Assembly (NCBI GenBank): GCA_046731855.1
Contig: JBKPLX010000097.1
Location: 1-25,196 of the forward strand
Source: Udaeobacter sp046731855
GTDB lineage: Bacteria; Verrucomicrobiota; Verrucomicrobiia; Chthoniobacterales; UBA10450
Length of the DNA stretch: 25,196 nt
Direction: 5' to 3'
Under the pieces are notes generated by a model, which did not search any database, was not told where the DNA came from, and saw only the letters and a list, made by a program, of their open reading frames with translations. Made by a program: the position numbers and the translations under genes. Below are positions 15,963 through 23,845 of the stretch, in pieces. Position 1 is the first letter of the stretch, and every line of letters begins with the position of its first letter.

Positions 15963-16090
15963 CAACGCGTTGGCAAACTAACTTCGGCTTTGCCGGCAAT
16001 ATACTTGCGGCCTTCGGCGATTGCCTCGCCATCGCTTTCTGAGAAGCCGATCCACCCTTCGGTAAACGCGCGAAGGTGCAACGCGTTGGC
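15963..16090. repeat. 12-base direct repeats flanking a 104-base segment
   Basis: CAACGCGTTGGC occurs at 15963-15974 and again at 16079-16090. Its first ten bases are a perfect palindrome, so orientation is ambiguous. The enclosed segment has an open frame on the minus strand that reads through from the frameshifted upstream gene but resembles no recognised domain. It could be a small non-autonomous element with a target duplication, or chance. It lies between htrA and the cupredoxin-propeller gene. Confidence 0.4.
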
Positions 16091-16098
16091 GCCACCGC

Positions 16099-16129
16099 GG
16101 GAACTCGCGAGTTTGTTTCGCGAGTTCCC
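16099..16129. terminator. Perfect 12-base-pair hairpin downstream of the cupredoxin-propeller gene
   Basis: GGGAACTCGCGA (16099-16110) pairs perfectly with TCGCGAGTTCCC (16118-16129) around a 7-base loop, GTTTGTT. It lies 23 bases past the stop codon (16153) of the leftward gene. There is no T-run on either strand, so it may act as an mRNA 3'-end stabiliser, a Rho-type pause site or a mobile palindrome rather than a classical intrinsic terminator. Confidence 0.55.
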
Positions 16130-16152
16130 ACATAAAGGATTCCAACCTCGCG

Positions 16153-17466
16153 CTAGGGCGTGGGGCGCGGATGCGGTGTCGGGCGAGGCCGTGGCGTCGG
16201 AGTGGGTCGTCCTGGTGTTCCAGTAGGCGTTGGAGTTGCTGTCGGCGTCGCTGTCGCCGTCGGTGTAGGCGTAGGACCTGCCGGGGCTGCTGCCAGGCCG
16301 GAGAATTGCGGAATACCTGTGTTGAACAAGAGTGTCTTCACGCCTGTGATGGTCGATCGAGTAGAGATCCCCGGTAGGAGAGCTGGCGTAGAAGTTACCA
16401 TCAGGAGCAAACACGACATCAGAGATAATGGTTTCCAGCGGTCCGATAGGCGTCATCACACCGGTGACTGGATCAATCAGATCAATATCTTCGTTGCGAC
16501 TGCCGTTCCCGCGCGAACCATATAAGACATCCAAAGGATCGAAGGCGATTCCGGCGCAGAATGAGTCCCCGTCGCCCACCAGCGTCAGCGAGGTGAGGAC
16601 GTCTCCGTTCGATGGATCGATTGTCAGCAACTTGCCGACACTTACGTTATTGTCCCACGAGGCTCCATAAAGGACGCCCTGTGAGTTGAATCGGAGCCCG
16701 TCAACACCCTGGATGGGATCAGAGATCAACCCGATGACAGTCGCCTGACCATTCGTCGGGTCGATGGTCAACAAAGTGCTTGGGGGTGAGTGGCTCCTCC
16801 GGAAATACCATAAAGGGTACCTGTGTTATCAAACGCGATGCCGCCGAGGCGATCGAAACCAGTGTCCCCGATAAGGGACGCACTCTGTATTGTGACGTCA
16901 ATCAGCCAGAGTCGCCCGCCGCCGCTGGCATTATCGCCGCCAGTGGAGCCGTAAAGTATGGTATCCGAAGGGGAGACAACATTGACAACGCCAGTCATGC
17001 CAAAGATGCAATGCGCGAAGCAGAAGTAATTATAGGTGCCGGCCTGATCAAAGGTATGCTCGTACACCGTCCCTTGGCCGGAAAGGATTCCCTGATCGCA
17101 GTTCGTATCGTCAGGGGAACAAAACTGTTCATCGGGCGTGCAAGGATCGCCGCTGGTGACACTGTGGCCGTCCTCGGCCCAGGTCCACCGCACCGTGTCG
17201 CCCACCGAGATGTTGAGTGTGTCTGGCACAAACACATCCCCGCCCTTTCCCACCGCTACATCGAAGATCTGGCCTCCACCCGATGGCGCTCCGCTTACGG
17301 CGGGCCGTCCGTTTTGATCCATAATGTGAATGGCATGGGCGGCAGTCTGTTTCTGGTGCGCTGCGCTGATGTGTTTGTCAGTCGATCCAGCTTGCGACAA
17401 AAATACCGTCGTAAACGTGGTTGCCAGCAAAAAGGCGATTCGTAGTGCTGCGTTTGGTCGTTTCAT
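16153..17466 (-). pseudogene. Cupredoxin-propeller fusion with Thr-Pro-Arg tail, two frameshifts
   Basis: One exported protein interrupted twice. Residues 1-26 are a signal peptide. A type 1 copper domain (about 66-165) has ligands His101 (DGHSV), Cys149, His152 and Met157 (YFCFAHCIFGM). A propeller-like region with LTIDPTNG and LLTIDPSNG repeats follows, then a tail ending RPRPTPHPRPTP. The frame breaks in a run of five C (minus strand; 16782-16786), where a sixth C restores HPPSTLLTIDP. It breaks again at 16351-16352, where removing one base restores YSIDITGVKTLLF. The shifts cancel, so the tail is in the starting frame. Without repair the product ends at about residue 232, just after the copper domain. 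Sequencing error, decay or slippage cannot be told apart here. It is paralogous to the cupredoxin at 17690. A GAGGAAGGA site supports the ATG. Confidence 0.75.
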
Positions 17467-17522
17467 GGTCTTAGTCCTTCCTCAGCGCGCCAGCGCCTCG
17501 GATTCCCTTCTGCACCACGCCG

Positions 17523-17546
17523 AACCGCGGCTGACGCTCCGCGATT
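17523..17546 (-). promoter_or_regulatory. Conserved leader hairpin, copy A
   Basis: An 8-base-pair stem with an 8-base loop, 57 bases upstream of the start at 17466. The same loop (CTGACGCT on the plus strand) and position recur in copy B. Relative to copy B, one A-T pair is replaced by G-C on both arms, and another change gives a U-G wobble when read as leftward RNA. That points to selection on an RNA structure. Confidence 0.5.
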
Positions 17547-17689
17547 CAGCGCCGGGGAGCGATATTACTCGGGAGCTTCAAAGAAAGGCAAGCAGAATCT
17601 TTGTGCAAAAGCGAGAATACTCACCTTTGCTAAGGCGACGGCACGCCAGGCTGATCACTTCTCACGCCTTGTTTCTCACCGCGAGTCAT

Positions 17690-18418
17690 TCACGGCCGCG
17701 TCGGACGAGCGCGCGGCGTCGGGCGCGGTCGTGGCGTCGGTCTGGGCCTCCCACTCGGAGTTGGTGAAGGTGTTGGAGAAGCCGATGGTGTCGTCGTTGG
17801 TGTTGCAGTGGGCGTCGCCGACGGTGTTACCGTTGCGCTGGGAGTCGCTGTCGGCGTCGCTGTCGGTGTTGGCGTTGCGGTTGCCGTCGGTGTTGGAGTT
17901 GCCGTCGGAGTCGGAGTTGGCGCTGCTGCGACGTTAACGACGCCAGTCATGCCAAGAGCGCAGTGCGCTGCGCAAAAGTAAGAAAAACTGCCCACCTGCG
18001 TAAAAGTAAACTCGTAGATTGTGCCGGTATTCGAAAGAATCCCCTGATCACAGTTCATATTGTCGGGCGAACAAAATTGGCCGTCGGCAGTGCACGGTTC
18101 GCCGCTGGTGACACTGTGGTTGTTACTGGCCCACGTCCACCGCACCGTGTCGCCGACCGAGATGTTGACCGTGTCCGGCACAAATACAAAGCCGTCTTGT
18201 CCCACCGCTACGTCAAAAATCTGACCGCCACCCGATGGCACGCCACTCACTGCTGGCCGGCCGTTTTGATCGACAATACGGATGGCATGTCCGGAGGTCT
18301 GTTTCTGTTGTCCTGTGATGATGCGTTTGTCGTCCGATTCAGCTCGCGACGAAAATAGCAGCGCAAATGTTGCTGCCAGCCAAAAAGTCACCAGGACCCC
18401 CGCATTAGATCGTTTCAT
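17690..18418 (-). CDS. Secreted cupredoxin with long Thr-Pro tail
   Basis: A 242-residue exported copper protein. Residues 1-26 form a signal peptide, and residues 66-165 form a plastocyanin-like domain with ligands His101, Cys149, His152 and Met157. The remaining 77 residues are a low-complexity Thr-Pro/Ala-Pro linker that turns into an Arg-Pro-Thr-Pro block at the stop. The N-terminal 165 residues are plainly paralogous to the gene at 16153-17466, with identical ligand positions, so the pair arose by tandem duplication. The frame is open to 18442, but the ATG at 18418 is chosen because it aligns with its paralogue and is preceded by AGAAGGA. Its role could be electron transfer or copper binding at the cell surface. 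Its partner is unknown. Confidence 0.85.
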   Translation of the reverse strand: MKRSNAGVLVTFWLAATFALLFSSRAESDDKRIITGQQKQTSGHAIRIVDQNGRPAVSGVPSGGGQIFDVAVGQDGFVFVPDTVNISVGDTVRWTWASNNHSVTSGEPCTADGQFCSPDNMNCDQGILSNTGTIYEFTFTQVGSFSYFCAAHCALGMTGVVNVAAAPTPTPTATPTPTATATPTPTATPTATPSATVTPSATPTATPTTTPSASPTPSPTPSGRPRPTPRPRPTPRARPTRP

Positions 18419-18474
18419 GGTTTTCCTTCTTATGTGCGCCAACGTTTTGGGATTTTCTTTTTATATCGACGCCG

Positions 18475-18498
18475 AATCGCAGCTGACGCTCTGCGATT
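18475..18498 (-). promoter_or_regulatory. Conserved leader hairpin, copy B
   Basis: A perfect 8-base-pair stem, AATCGCAG (18475-18482) with CTGCGATT (18491-18498), and loop CTGACGCT. It lies exactly 57 bases upstream of the ATG at 18418, as in copy A. Further matching blocks, GCGATATT at +93 and CAAGCAGAAT at +123 from the start codon, keep the same spacing in both leaders. Confidence 0.5.
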
Positions 18499-18595
18499 TC
18501 GATGTCAGGCGCGATATTGCTTGGGAACTTTGGAGAAGCGCAAGCAGAATAAGTTCTGCGAAGCGCCAGGAACCCTAAGATTTCCGCAGAGAAAG

Positions 18596-18611
18596 GTAAC
18601 AGAACTGTTAC
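18596..18611. promoter_or_regulatory. Palindrome upstream of the cupredoxin gene
   Basis: GTAACAG-AA-CTGTTAC is a perfect 7+7 palindrome about 180 bases upstream of the ATG at 18418 and beyond the duplicated leader. Its size fits a dimeric regulator's site, but no regulator gene or second copy is seen in the window. Confidence 0.25.
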
Positions 18612-18683
18612 TTCTGCTCGGCTCAAGGCTACGCAGGCAAGGCCTGGGTCTACACCTGATCACGGATCACTTAGAATCAGAGC

Positions 18684-19484
18684 TTAGCGCGGAGTCGGGC
18701 GAATGTGCGGAGTCGGGCGCGACCTCGGTGTAGCTCTGGGCATGGCGCTAGGTGTTGGGCTAGGCGTTGGTGTAGGTGTTGGTGTTGGACCTGCCTGAAA
18801 ATCGATTTCAATGTTATCGATTCCAAGTATCCACGTGCCGAGACTGGGATAAGCAAATCCAGGTTTGTAAAAGCCAATGCTGGTCAAGTCGACGCGATGA
18901 AGAAATGGAGACCATTCTGCGTCGGTGGCGGGCGTCCCGTCGCCGTGCGTAAAGACCCATCCCTGTGGGATGGTCGGCGAATTGGCGTCGACCGGAAACG
19001 AGTATGTCTGCCAGCCGACGGGCGGCTCAGGGAGGTCAGGTAACGTATATGTCGCGTCGTAATTGACGTTAAAGCCAGTGTCATCCATCTGAAGCAGTTC
19101 CAGCGTGACTGCGCGATCAGTCGCCCAGGTGGCAACTTGGATGACGTTCAAATCGACAGCTATGCTGGTAACACCGAGCGTGGTCCAGTCGCCGGTGTAG
19201 ATGCTGTCAACCTTGTACGGGTCGGGAACTCCCGGTTGAAAACGCGTCGAGATGCTCGCCCATGTCGGTATGGACGTGCTGAAGCCGCCTTGCTGAAGAT
19301 AAGCTCCCGGATTTCCGCCATTGGCCTCAACATCTCGTGGCACACCCACGCTGCAATGCCACAAACCGACATCGGTCCCATCATCGTAGGTTTCAATGAA
19401 CGTATTAGTCGCGCCATCGTTGCCCGCGCTGAGAACAACCGTACTTAGAGCGATGGAGAATGATGTTGTTAGTATTTTTTTCAT
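18684..19484 (-). CDS. Secreted beta-sandwich protein with Thr-Pro-Arg tail, function unknown
   Basis: A 266-residue exported protein that I do not recognise as a named family. The ATG at 19484 gives a clean signal peptide (MKKILTTSFSIALSTVVLSA); the frame is open 24 codons further but those are polar and unlikely. The mature part (about 21-230) looks like a jelly-roll beta-sandwich of the carbohydrate-binding or laminin-B type: an opening ETYDDGTDVGLW, alternating hydrophobic strands, and a closing WILGIDNIEIDF. No catalytic motif is apparent. The last 35 residues are a Thr-Pro linker and an Arg-containing end, RSRPTPHIRPTPR. It lies between the propeller proteins and the cupredoxins in the leftward envelope cluster. 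Confidence 0.75.
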   Translation of the reverse strand: MKKILTTSFSIALSTVVLSAGNDGATNTFIETYDDGTDVGLWHCSVGVPRDVEANGGNPGAYLQQGGFSTSIPTWASISTRFQPGVPDPYKVDSIYTGDWTTLGVTSIAVDLNVIQVATWATDRAVTLELLQMDDTGFNVNYDATYTLPDLPEPPVGWQTYSFPVDANSPTIPQGWVFTHGDGTPATDAEWSPFLHRVDLTSIGFYKPGFAYPSLGTWILGIDNIEIDFQAGPTPTPTPTPSPTPSAMPRATPRSRPTPHIRPTPR

Positions 19485-19577
19485 ATTTTCACTGCTATTG
19501 ACACAGGATTGAGGTTTGAACGCAAAACGTTTGCTTAAAAAATTGCACCTTTTCATTGTTCACCGATCACCACTTCT

Positions 19578-21644
19578 TTACCGCGGCGGCGTGGGGCGAG
19601 GGCGCGGAGTTGGCCGGGGCCTGGGTGTTACCCTAGGCGTAGCAGTAGGTGTTGGACTAGCCGTCGGAGTCCCAGTTGGTGTAGCGCTTGGCGTCGGAGA
19701 CGGCGTAGGACCTTGAGCGCCCGTTCTAAGAATCGTGCCAAAGCCGCCGACTGCGTTTCCGGTGTTTGTCTCAGTCAAGGAAACATTATAAAGATCCTGG
19801 TTTGTGCCGCTTTCCTCGCGAGTCCAGTTCTGTCCTCCATCTGTCGTTCTAACGATTGTGCCGAGTTGTCCAACGGCTGTTCCATTAGACGGATCCGAAA
19901 AAGAAACTCCTAAAAGGATCTCGGAGACACCACTGGTCTGGCTAACCCAGTTCTGTCCTCCATCTGTCGTTCTTAGAATCGTGCCCAGGTCGCCTACGAC
20001 TGTGCCTGAGTTGGCGTCTGCGAACCAAACTGCTCGGAGCTGATTGATTGTTCCGCTTGTTTGCGGGGTCCAGTTTTGGCCTCCGTCTGTGGTTCTTAAT
20101 ATCGCACCATCGTTGCCAACGACCGTCCCCGTATTGTTATCTGTAAAATAGACGCCAAGCAGGCCGGTTGCCCCGCTGGATTGCACACCCCAATTTTGTC
20201 CACCATCGGTTGTGCTGAGAATTTTTCCTTCAAGAAAGCCAACAGCCGTGCCGTGATTTTCATCGGTAAATTGGACGGCATAAAGCCAGTCAGTTGTGTC
20301 GGCGGTCTGTTGCGCCCAGTTGTTGCCACCATCTGTTGTCCTCAGGATTATACCCTCCTGGCCTACCAGGGTTCCAATGTTGGAATTGACGAAATGCACA
20401 CCGAAAAAGTTTAGGCCGGCAAACGGATCGCCTATTCCACTGTTTTGGCGTACCCAGCTGTTACCGCCGTCTGTTGTCCGTAAGATCATGCCATCGGGAT
20501 TTTCGTAACCAACAGCCGTTCCCGTGTTCGCATCGGTAAACGAAACGCCGTACAAAAAATTGAAGGTGACAGTTGGCTGGCTATTCCACTGCGTGCCTCC
20601 ATCGGTAGTTTGAAGAATGATGCCAGCGTTACCGACAATCGTCCCAGTGTTTGCATCGGTAAAGGACACGGCGTAGAAAGCGTTCGCGCCTTGCGGGAGT
20701 GAGTAATTCGTCTGCTCAACCCAGTTATTCCCACCATCGGTCGTTCTGAGAATGACTCCGGTCCCACCCAACTCGAAGCCGGAAATCGTTCCATTATTCG
20801 TGTCGGTGAACGAAACGCCATAAAGAGTTTTCGTCGTTCCGCTGGTTTGAGGCGACCAGGTGTCGCCGCCATTGGTCGTTCTGAGAATCAGGCCTCCATC
20901 GCCGACGGCCGTTCCGGTATTGGCATCGGTAAACGAAGCTTTGAAAAGGCACGCCGTTCCCGGGTTTGCTTGTTTTATCCAGCTGCCGCCACCATCGGTC
21001 GTTCTGAGAATGGTGCTTTCTCCACCGATTCCGCACGCTCCGCCCACGGCTGTTCCCGTATTCGTATCAATAAGGGAAACACCAAATAGTGTATTCGCTG
21101 TCCCGCTTGATTGAGGAACCCAGCTGCTTCCGCCGTCGGTGGTTCTGAGAATGGTGCCACCTTCACCGACAGCCGCTCCATTATTTGCATCAGTAAAGGA
21201 AACCCCACGAAGTTGAAGAGTCGTTCCGCTTGGCTGGCTAGCCCAATGAGCGCCTCCGTCTGTGGTTCCAACGATCGTGCCGCCTTCACCAACAGCTGTT
21301 CCGTTATTTGCATCTGTGAAGGAAACAGCCCACAGAGTTTGTGTTGTGCCACTGGCTTGAATTGTCCAGCTGTTTCCGCCATCCGTCGTCCGCACGATCG
21401 TCCCGTATTCGCCAACGACGGTGCCAGTGTTCGCATCCACAAAGGATGCGCCTCGAAGATTGTTACCCTGCGGAAGAGGATTTTGCCAGTGCCATTGCGG
21501 ACTTGGTGCGTCAGGTGAGGGTTTGCGCAAGAGGTTAGCGGTTGCATCCCTTCGAGCCTGGCCGGCGTGAATCGTCAGTAGAAGCCCGCAGGAAGCTGCA
21601 AGGCCTAAAACAGTCAACGGGATTCTAGCATTTGTTATTCTCAT
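19578..21644 (-). CDS. YCF48-like beta-propeller protein, 14 repeats, Thr-Pro-Arg tail
   Basis: A 688-residue exported protein. A signal peptide (1-30) and short linker precede 14 tandem repeats of about 41 residues (about 62-644), each of the form GVSFTDxNxGTAVG-GTILRTTDGGxxW. This is the blade motif of the YCF48/HCF136 and BNR-type propellers. The 14th repeat stops after TILRT and lacks the last strand. A matching strand, WHWQNPLPQG (51-60), precedes repeat 1, so the ring can close by N/C strand pairing. The final 44 residues are a Thr-Pro linker ending RPRPTPRPRPTPPR. YCF48 assists photosystem II assembly in phototrophs; nothing here suggests photosynthesis, so only the fold is transferable. 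An LAASCG in the signal region resembles a lipobox, but a hydrophobic stretch follows it, so lipidation is doubtful. Confidence 0.88.
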   Translation of the reverse strand: MRITNARIPLTVLGLAASCGLLLTIHAGQARRDATANLLRKPSPDAPSPQWHWQNPLPQGNNLRGASFVDANTGTVVGEYGTIVRTTDGGNSWTIQASGTTQTLWAVSFTDANNGTAVGEGGTIVGTTDGGAHWASQPSGTTLQLRGVSFTDANNGAAVGEGGTILRTTDGGSSWVPQSSGTANTLFGVSLIDTNTGTAVGGACGIGGESTILRTTDGGGSWIKQANPGTACLFKASFTDANTGTAVGDGGLILRTTNGGDTWSPQTSGTTKTLYGVSFTDTNNGTISGFELGGTGVILRTTDGGNNWVEQTNYSLPQGANAFYAVSFTDANTGTIVGNAGIILQTTDGGTQWNSQPTVTFNFLYGVSFTDANTGTAVGYENPDGMILRTTDGGNSWVRQNSGIGDPFAGLNFFGVHFVNSNIGTLVGQEGIILRTTDGGNNWAQQTADTTDWLYAVQFTDENHGTAVGFLEGKILSTTDGGQNWGVQSSGATGLLGVYFTDNNTGTVVGNDGAILRTTDGGQNWTPQTSGTINQLRAVWFADANSGTVVGDLGTILRTTDGGQNWVSQTSGVSEILLGVSFSDPSNGTAVGQLGTIVRTTDGGQNWTREESGTNQDLYNVSLTETNTGNAVGGFGTILRTGAQGPTPSPTPSATPTGTPTASPTPTATPRVTPRPRPTPRPRPTPPR
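19713..21461 (-). repeat. Tandem 123-base blade repeats (14 units)
   Basis: Fourteen in-frame units of nominally 123 bases encode the propeller blades. Units 4, 6 and 8 carry small insertions after TAVG or before the TTDGG strand. The array is direct-repeat DNA and could gain or lose units by recombination. Confidence 0.85.
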
Positions 21645-21817
21645 AGGTGTGTAGGATTATTTTTTATGGTTTGTTATTGACTTGCTGACAGCTGTTGAAC
21701 GTCGTGGCCCCTCTTCGCCGAGCTAAAAACAGAGAGGATTTCCTTTGAGCGTTCATTTTACCTTTGTTTCTCTCAGGAGTGCCCATCAATCCCTCACGCT
21801 CTTGGAGTCAACGAACG

Positions 21818-23800
21818 CTAATCGGAGTCTGAACGCAGCGGCGTAGGACGCGGCCTGGGTGTTGGGATCGGCCTCGGTGTTGGATTGGGTCTTGAGACAA
21901 ACTCTCTCCTGAGGATGGTGCCACCGTAACCCACAGCCGTGCTTAAGGAAACTCTCGAAAGATCATAGCCTGTTCCGCTCGTCTCATTTACCCAGGTGTT
22001 ACCTCCATCCGTGGTCCTGACGATGGTTCCAAGCGTGCCGACGGCGATTCCGTGGTCTGTATCGGTAAAAGAAACCCCGGCGAGCAACTCGGTTGTTCCA
22101 CTTTGCTGCGGCATCCAATGACTCCCGCCGTCTGTAGTTCTGAGGATCGTCCCAAATTGACCGACAGCGGTCCCAGTATTCACGTCGGTAAACGAGACCC
22201 GTAAGAGATCAGACTCTGTTCCGCTTGCCTGCGGGACCCAGTTGTTCCCGCCATCTGTTGTTCTGAGAATTATACCAGCCCCGCCCACAACTGTTCCGGT
22301 ATTAGCATCCGTAAAGGAAACCCCCACAAGAGGACTGAAAGCCCCGTTTGATTGGCCTATCCAAGAGCTTCCTCCGTCTGTTGTCCTCAAAATTAGCCCT
22401 GTAACAGTGTTAAAATCAAATCCAACCGCTGTTCCATTATTTGCATCGGTAAAAGAGACGCCCCAGAGATCATCGACTGTTCCGCTTGCCTGAGGGACCC
22501 AGCTGGTGCCTCCGTCTGTTGTTCTGAGAATTGTGCCAAGGACACCGACAGCCGTCCCGTTATTCGCATCGACAAAGGAGACTCCTAGAAGCGTGTTGAT
22601 CGTTCCGCTTGTCTGGTTAACCCACGTGTTTCCTGCGTTTGTTGTTCGAAGGATCGTTCCATCGTCACCAACGGCCGTTCCATTATTTGCATCAGTAAAA
22701 GAAACGTCCTCTAGTGAGTTGGTCGTAACTGCGCTTGATTGACTGACCCAGTCGTTCCCTCCGTCGGTTGTTCTCAGAGTTGTGCCAGCGAGACCCACAG
22801 CCGTCCCATTATTCGCATCGACAAAGGAAACACCTATAAGCGTGTTGGTCGTTCCGGTGGCCTGGCTAACCCAGGTGTTTCCTCCATTGGTTGTTCGTAC
22901 GATGGTTCCATCGCTACCCACGGCTGTTCCGTTGTCTGTGTCAGTAAAAGATACCCCCCAAAGGAAACTGGTGGTCCCACTCGTTTGCGCAACCCAGTTA
23001 GCCCCCCCGTCTGTTGTTCTGAGAATTGTGCCTCCCTCGCCAACGGCTGTTCCATTATTTGTGTCAGTAAACGAAACGCCATAAAGAAAGCTTTCCGTCC
23101 CGCTTGTCTGACTAACCCAGTTCGCGCCCGCGTCTGTTGTTCTGAGGATTATCCCGTACCAGCTGACAGCGGTCCCGTTATTTGTATCGGTAAATGAAAC
23201 AGCATTGAGATTGTTCGTAGTTCCACTTGCCTGGCTTGTCCAGGTGTTTCCACCATCTGTTGTTCTGACGATTGTTCCATTCTCGCCAACGGCAGTTCCG
23301 GCGTTGGCATCAGTAAATGAAACGGCCAGGAGGCCATTGGTGGTTCCACTGGTTTGACTGGACCAGGTGTTACCGCCATCGGTGGTCCTGAGGATTGTGC
23401 CGGAGGCGCCAACGGCTGTTCCGTGATCTACGTCAGTAAACGAAACTCCGTACAACGTATTTGTAGTGCCACTGGATTGAATAGCCCAGCTGTCACCGCC
23501 GTCGGTTGTCCGGATGATGGTTCCGTTGTCGCCAGTAGCCGTTCCCATGTTCGCGTCGGTGAAGGACACGCCGTATAGACTGTTGCCCTGAGGGAGAGGA
23601 TTTTGCCAGACCCAATGTGCGCCTGCCTCCGCAGGGCTACGGCGCGACAGGCCTGATGAGCTGGCGCGGGCACCAACGTGGCTCGACACGCTTTTTGCGG
23701 CACCGCTTTGAGCATACCCACTCTGGATAGTCATCCACGCGCCGGAAACACCTGTAAGGCTCAACAATAACAAAGGGACTCTCAGCTTCCTGATCTTCAT
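21818..23800 (-). CDS. YCF48-like beta-propeller protein, 14 repeats, short Arg-Pro-Thr-Pro tail
   Basis: A 660-residue exported paralogue of the gene at 19578. The signal peptide spans about residues 1-31 with likely cleavage near GYAQS. A Ser/Ala-rich spacer (32-60) and the strand HWVWQNPLPQG (62-72) precede 14 repeats of about 41 residues (74-634). Repeat 10 has a five-residue insertion. Repeat 14 is shortened: the usual TDxNxG turn is missing, and it stops at TILRRE, again lacking the outer strand. The tail is only 26 residues, with less Thr-Pro linker, and ends RPRPTPLRSDSD. These last acidic residues are an exception to the tail pattern. Gaps of 173 bases upstream of the 19578 gene and 45 bases after the next paralogue separate the three. 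Its ligand is unknown. Confidence 0.88.
   Translation of the reverse strand: MKIRKLRVPLLLLSLTGVSGAWMTIQSGYAQSGAAKSVSSHVGARASSSGLSRRSPAEAGAHWVWQNPLPQGNSLYGVSFTDANMGTATGDNGTIIRTTDGGDSWAIQSSGTTNTLYGVSFTDVDHGTAVGASGTILRTTDGGNTWSSQTSGTTNGLLAVSFTDANAGTAVGENGTIVRTTDGGNTWTSQASGTTNNLNAVSFTDTNNGTAVSWYGIILRTTDAGANWVSQTSGTESFLYGVSFTDTNNGTAVGEGGTILRTTDGGANWVAQTSGTTSFLWGVSFTDTDNGTAVGSDGTIVRTTNGGNTWVSQATGTTNTLIGVSFVDANNGTAVGLAGTTLRTTDGGNDWVSQSSAVTTNSLEDVSFTDANNGTAVGDDGTILRTTNAGNTWVNQTSGTINTLLGVSFVDANNGTAVGVLGTILRTTDGGTSWVPQASGTVDDLWGVSFTDANNGTAVGFDFNTVTGLILRTTDGGSSWIGQSNGAFSPLVGVSFTDANTGTVVGGAGIILRTTDGGNNWVPQASGTESDLLRVSFTDVNTGTAVGQFGTILRTTDGGSHWMPQQSGTTELLAGVSFTDTDHGIAVGTLGTIVRTTDGGNTWVNETSGTGYDLSRVSLSTAVGYGGTILRREFVSRPNPTPRPIPTPRPRPTPLRSDSD
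21899..23581 (-). repeat. Tandem 123-base blade repeats (14 units, last truncated)
   Basis: Thirteen full units and one shortened unit encode 41-residue blades. Units are closely similar at the protein level (GVSFTDANNGTAVG and ILRTTDGG recur nearly unchanged), which indicates recent amplification within the gene. Confidence 0.85.
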
Positions 23801-23845
23801 GACTGCGGCAGACTTGGCGCTACGATTTTCCCGTCACCTTGCGTC

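Noticed and set aside
16160..16525. Gly-Val repeat protein on the plus strand, collagen-like
   Set aside because: It is the complement of the Thr-Pro tail coding sequence; the low-complexity DNA yields repetitive peptides in several frames.
21564..21644. Lipoprotein signal (LAASCG) in the propeller protein at 19578
   Set aside because: A further hydrophobic stretch follows the Cys and neither paralogue has a Cys there, so an ordinary signal peptide is more likely.
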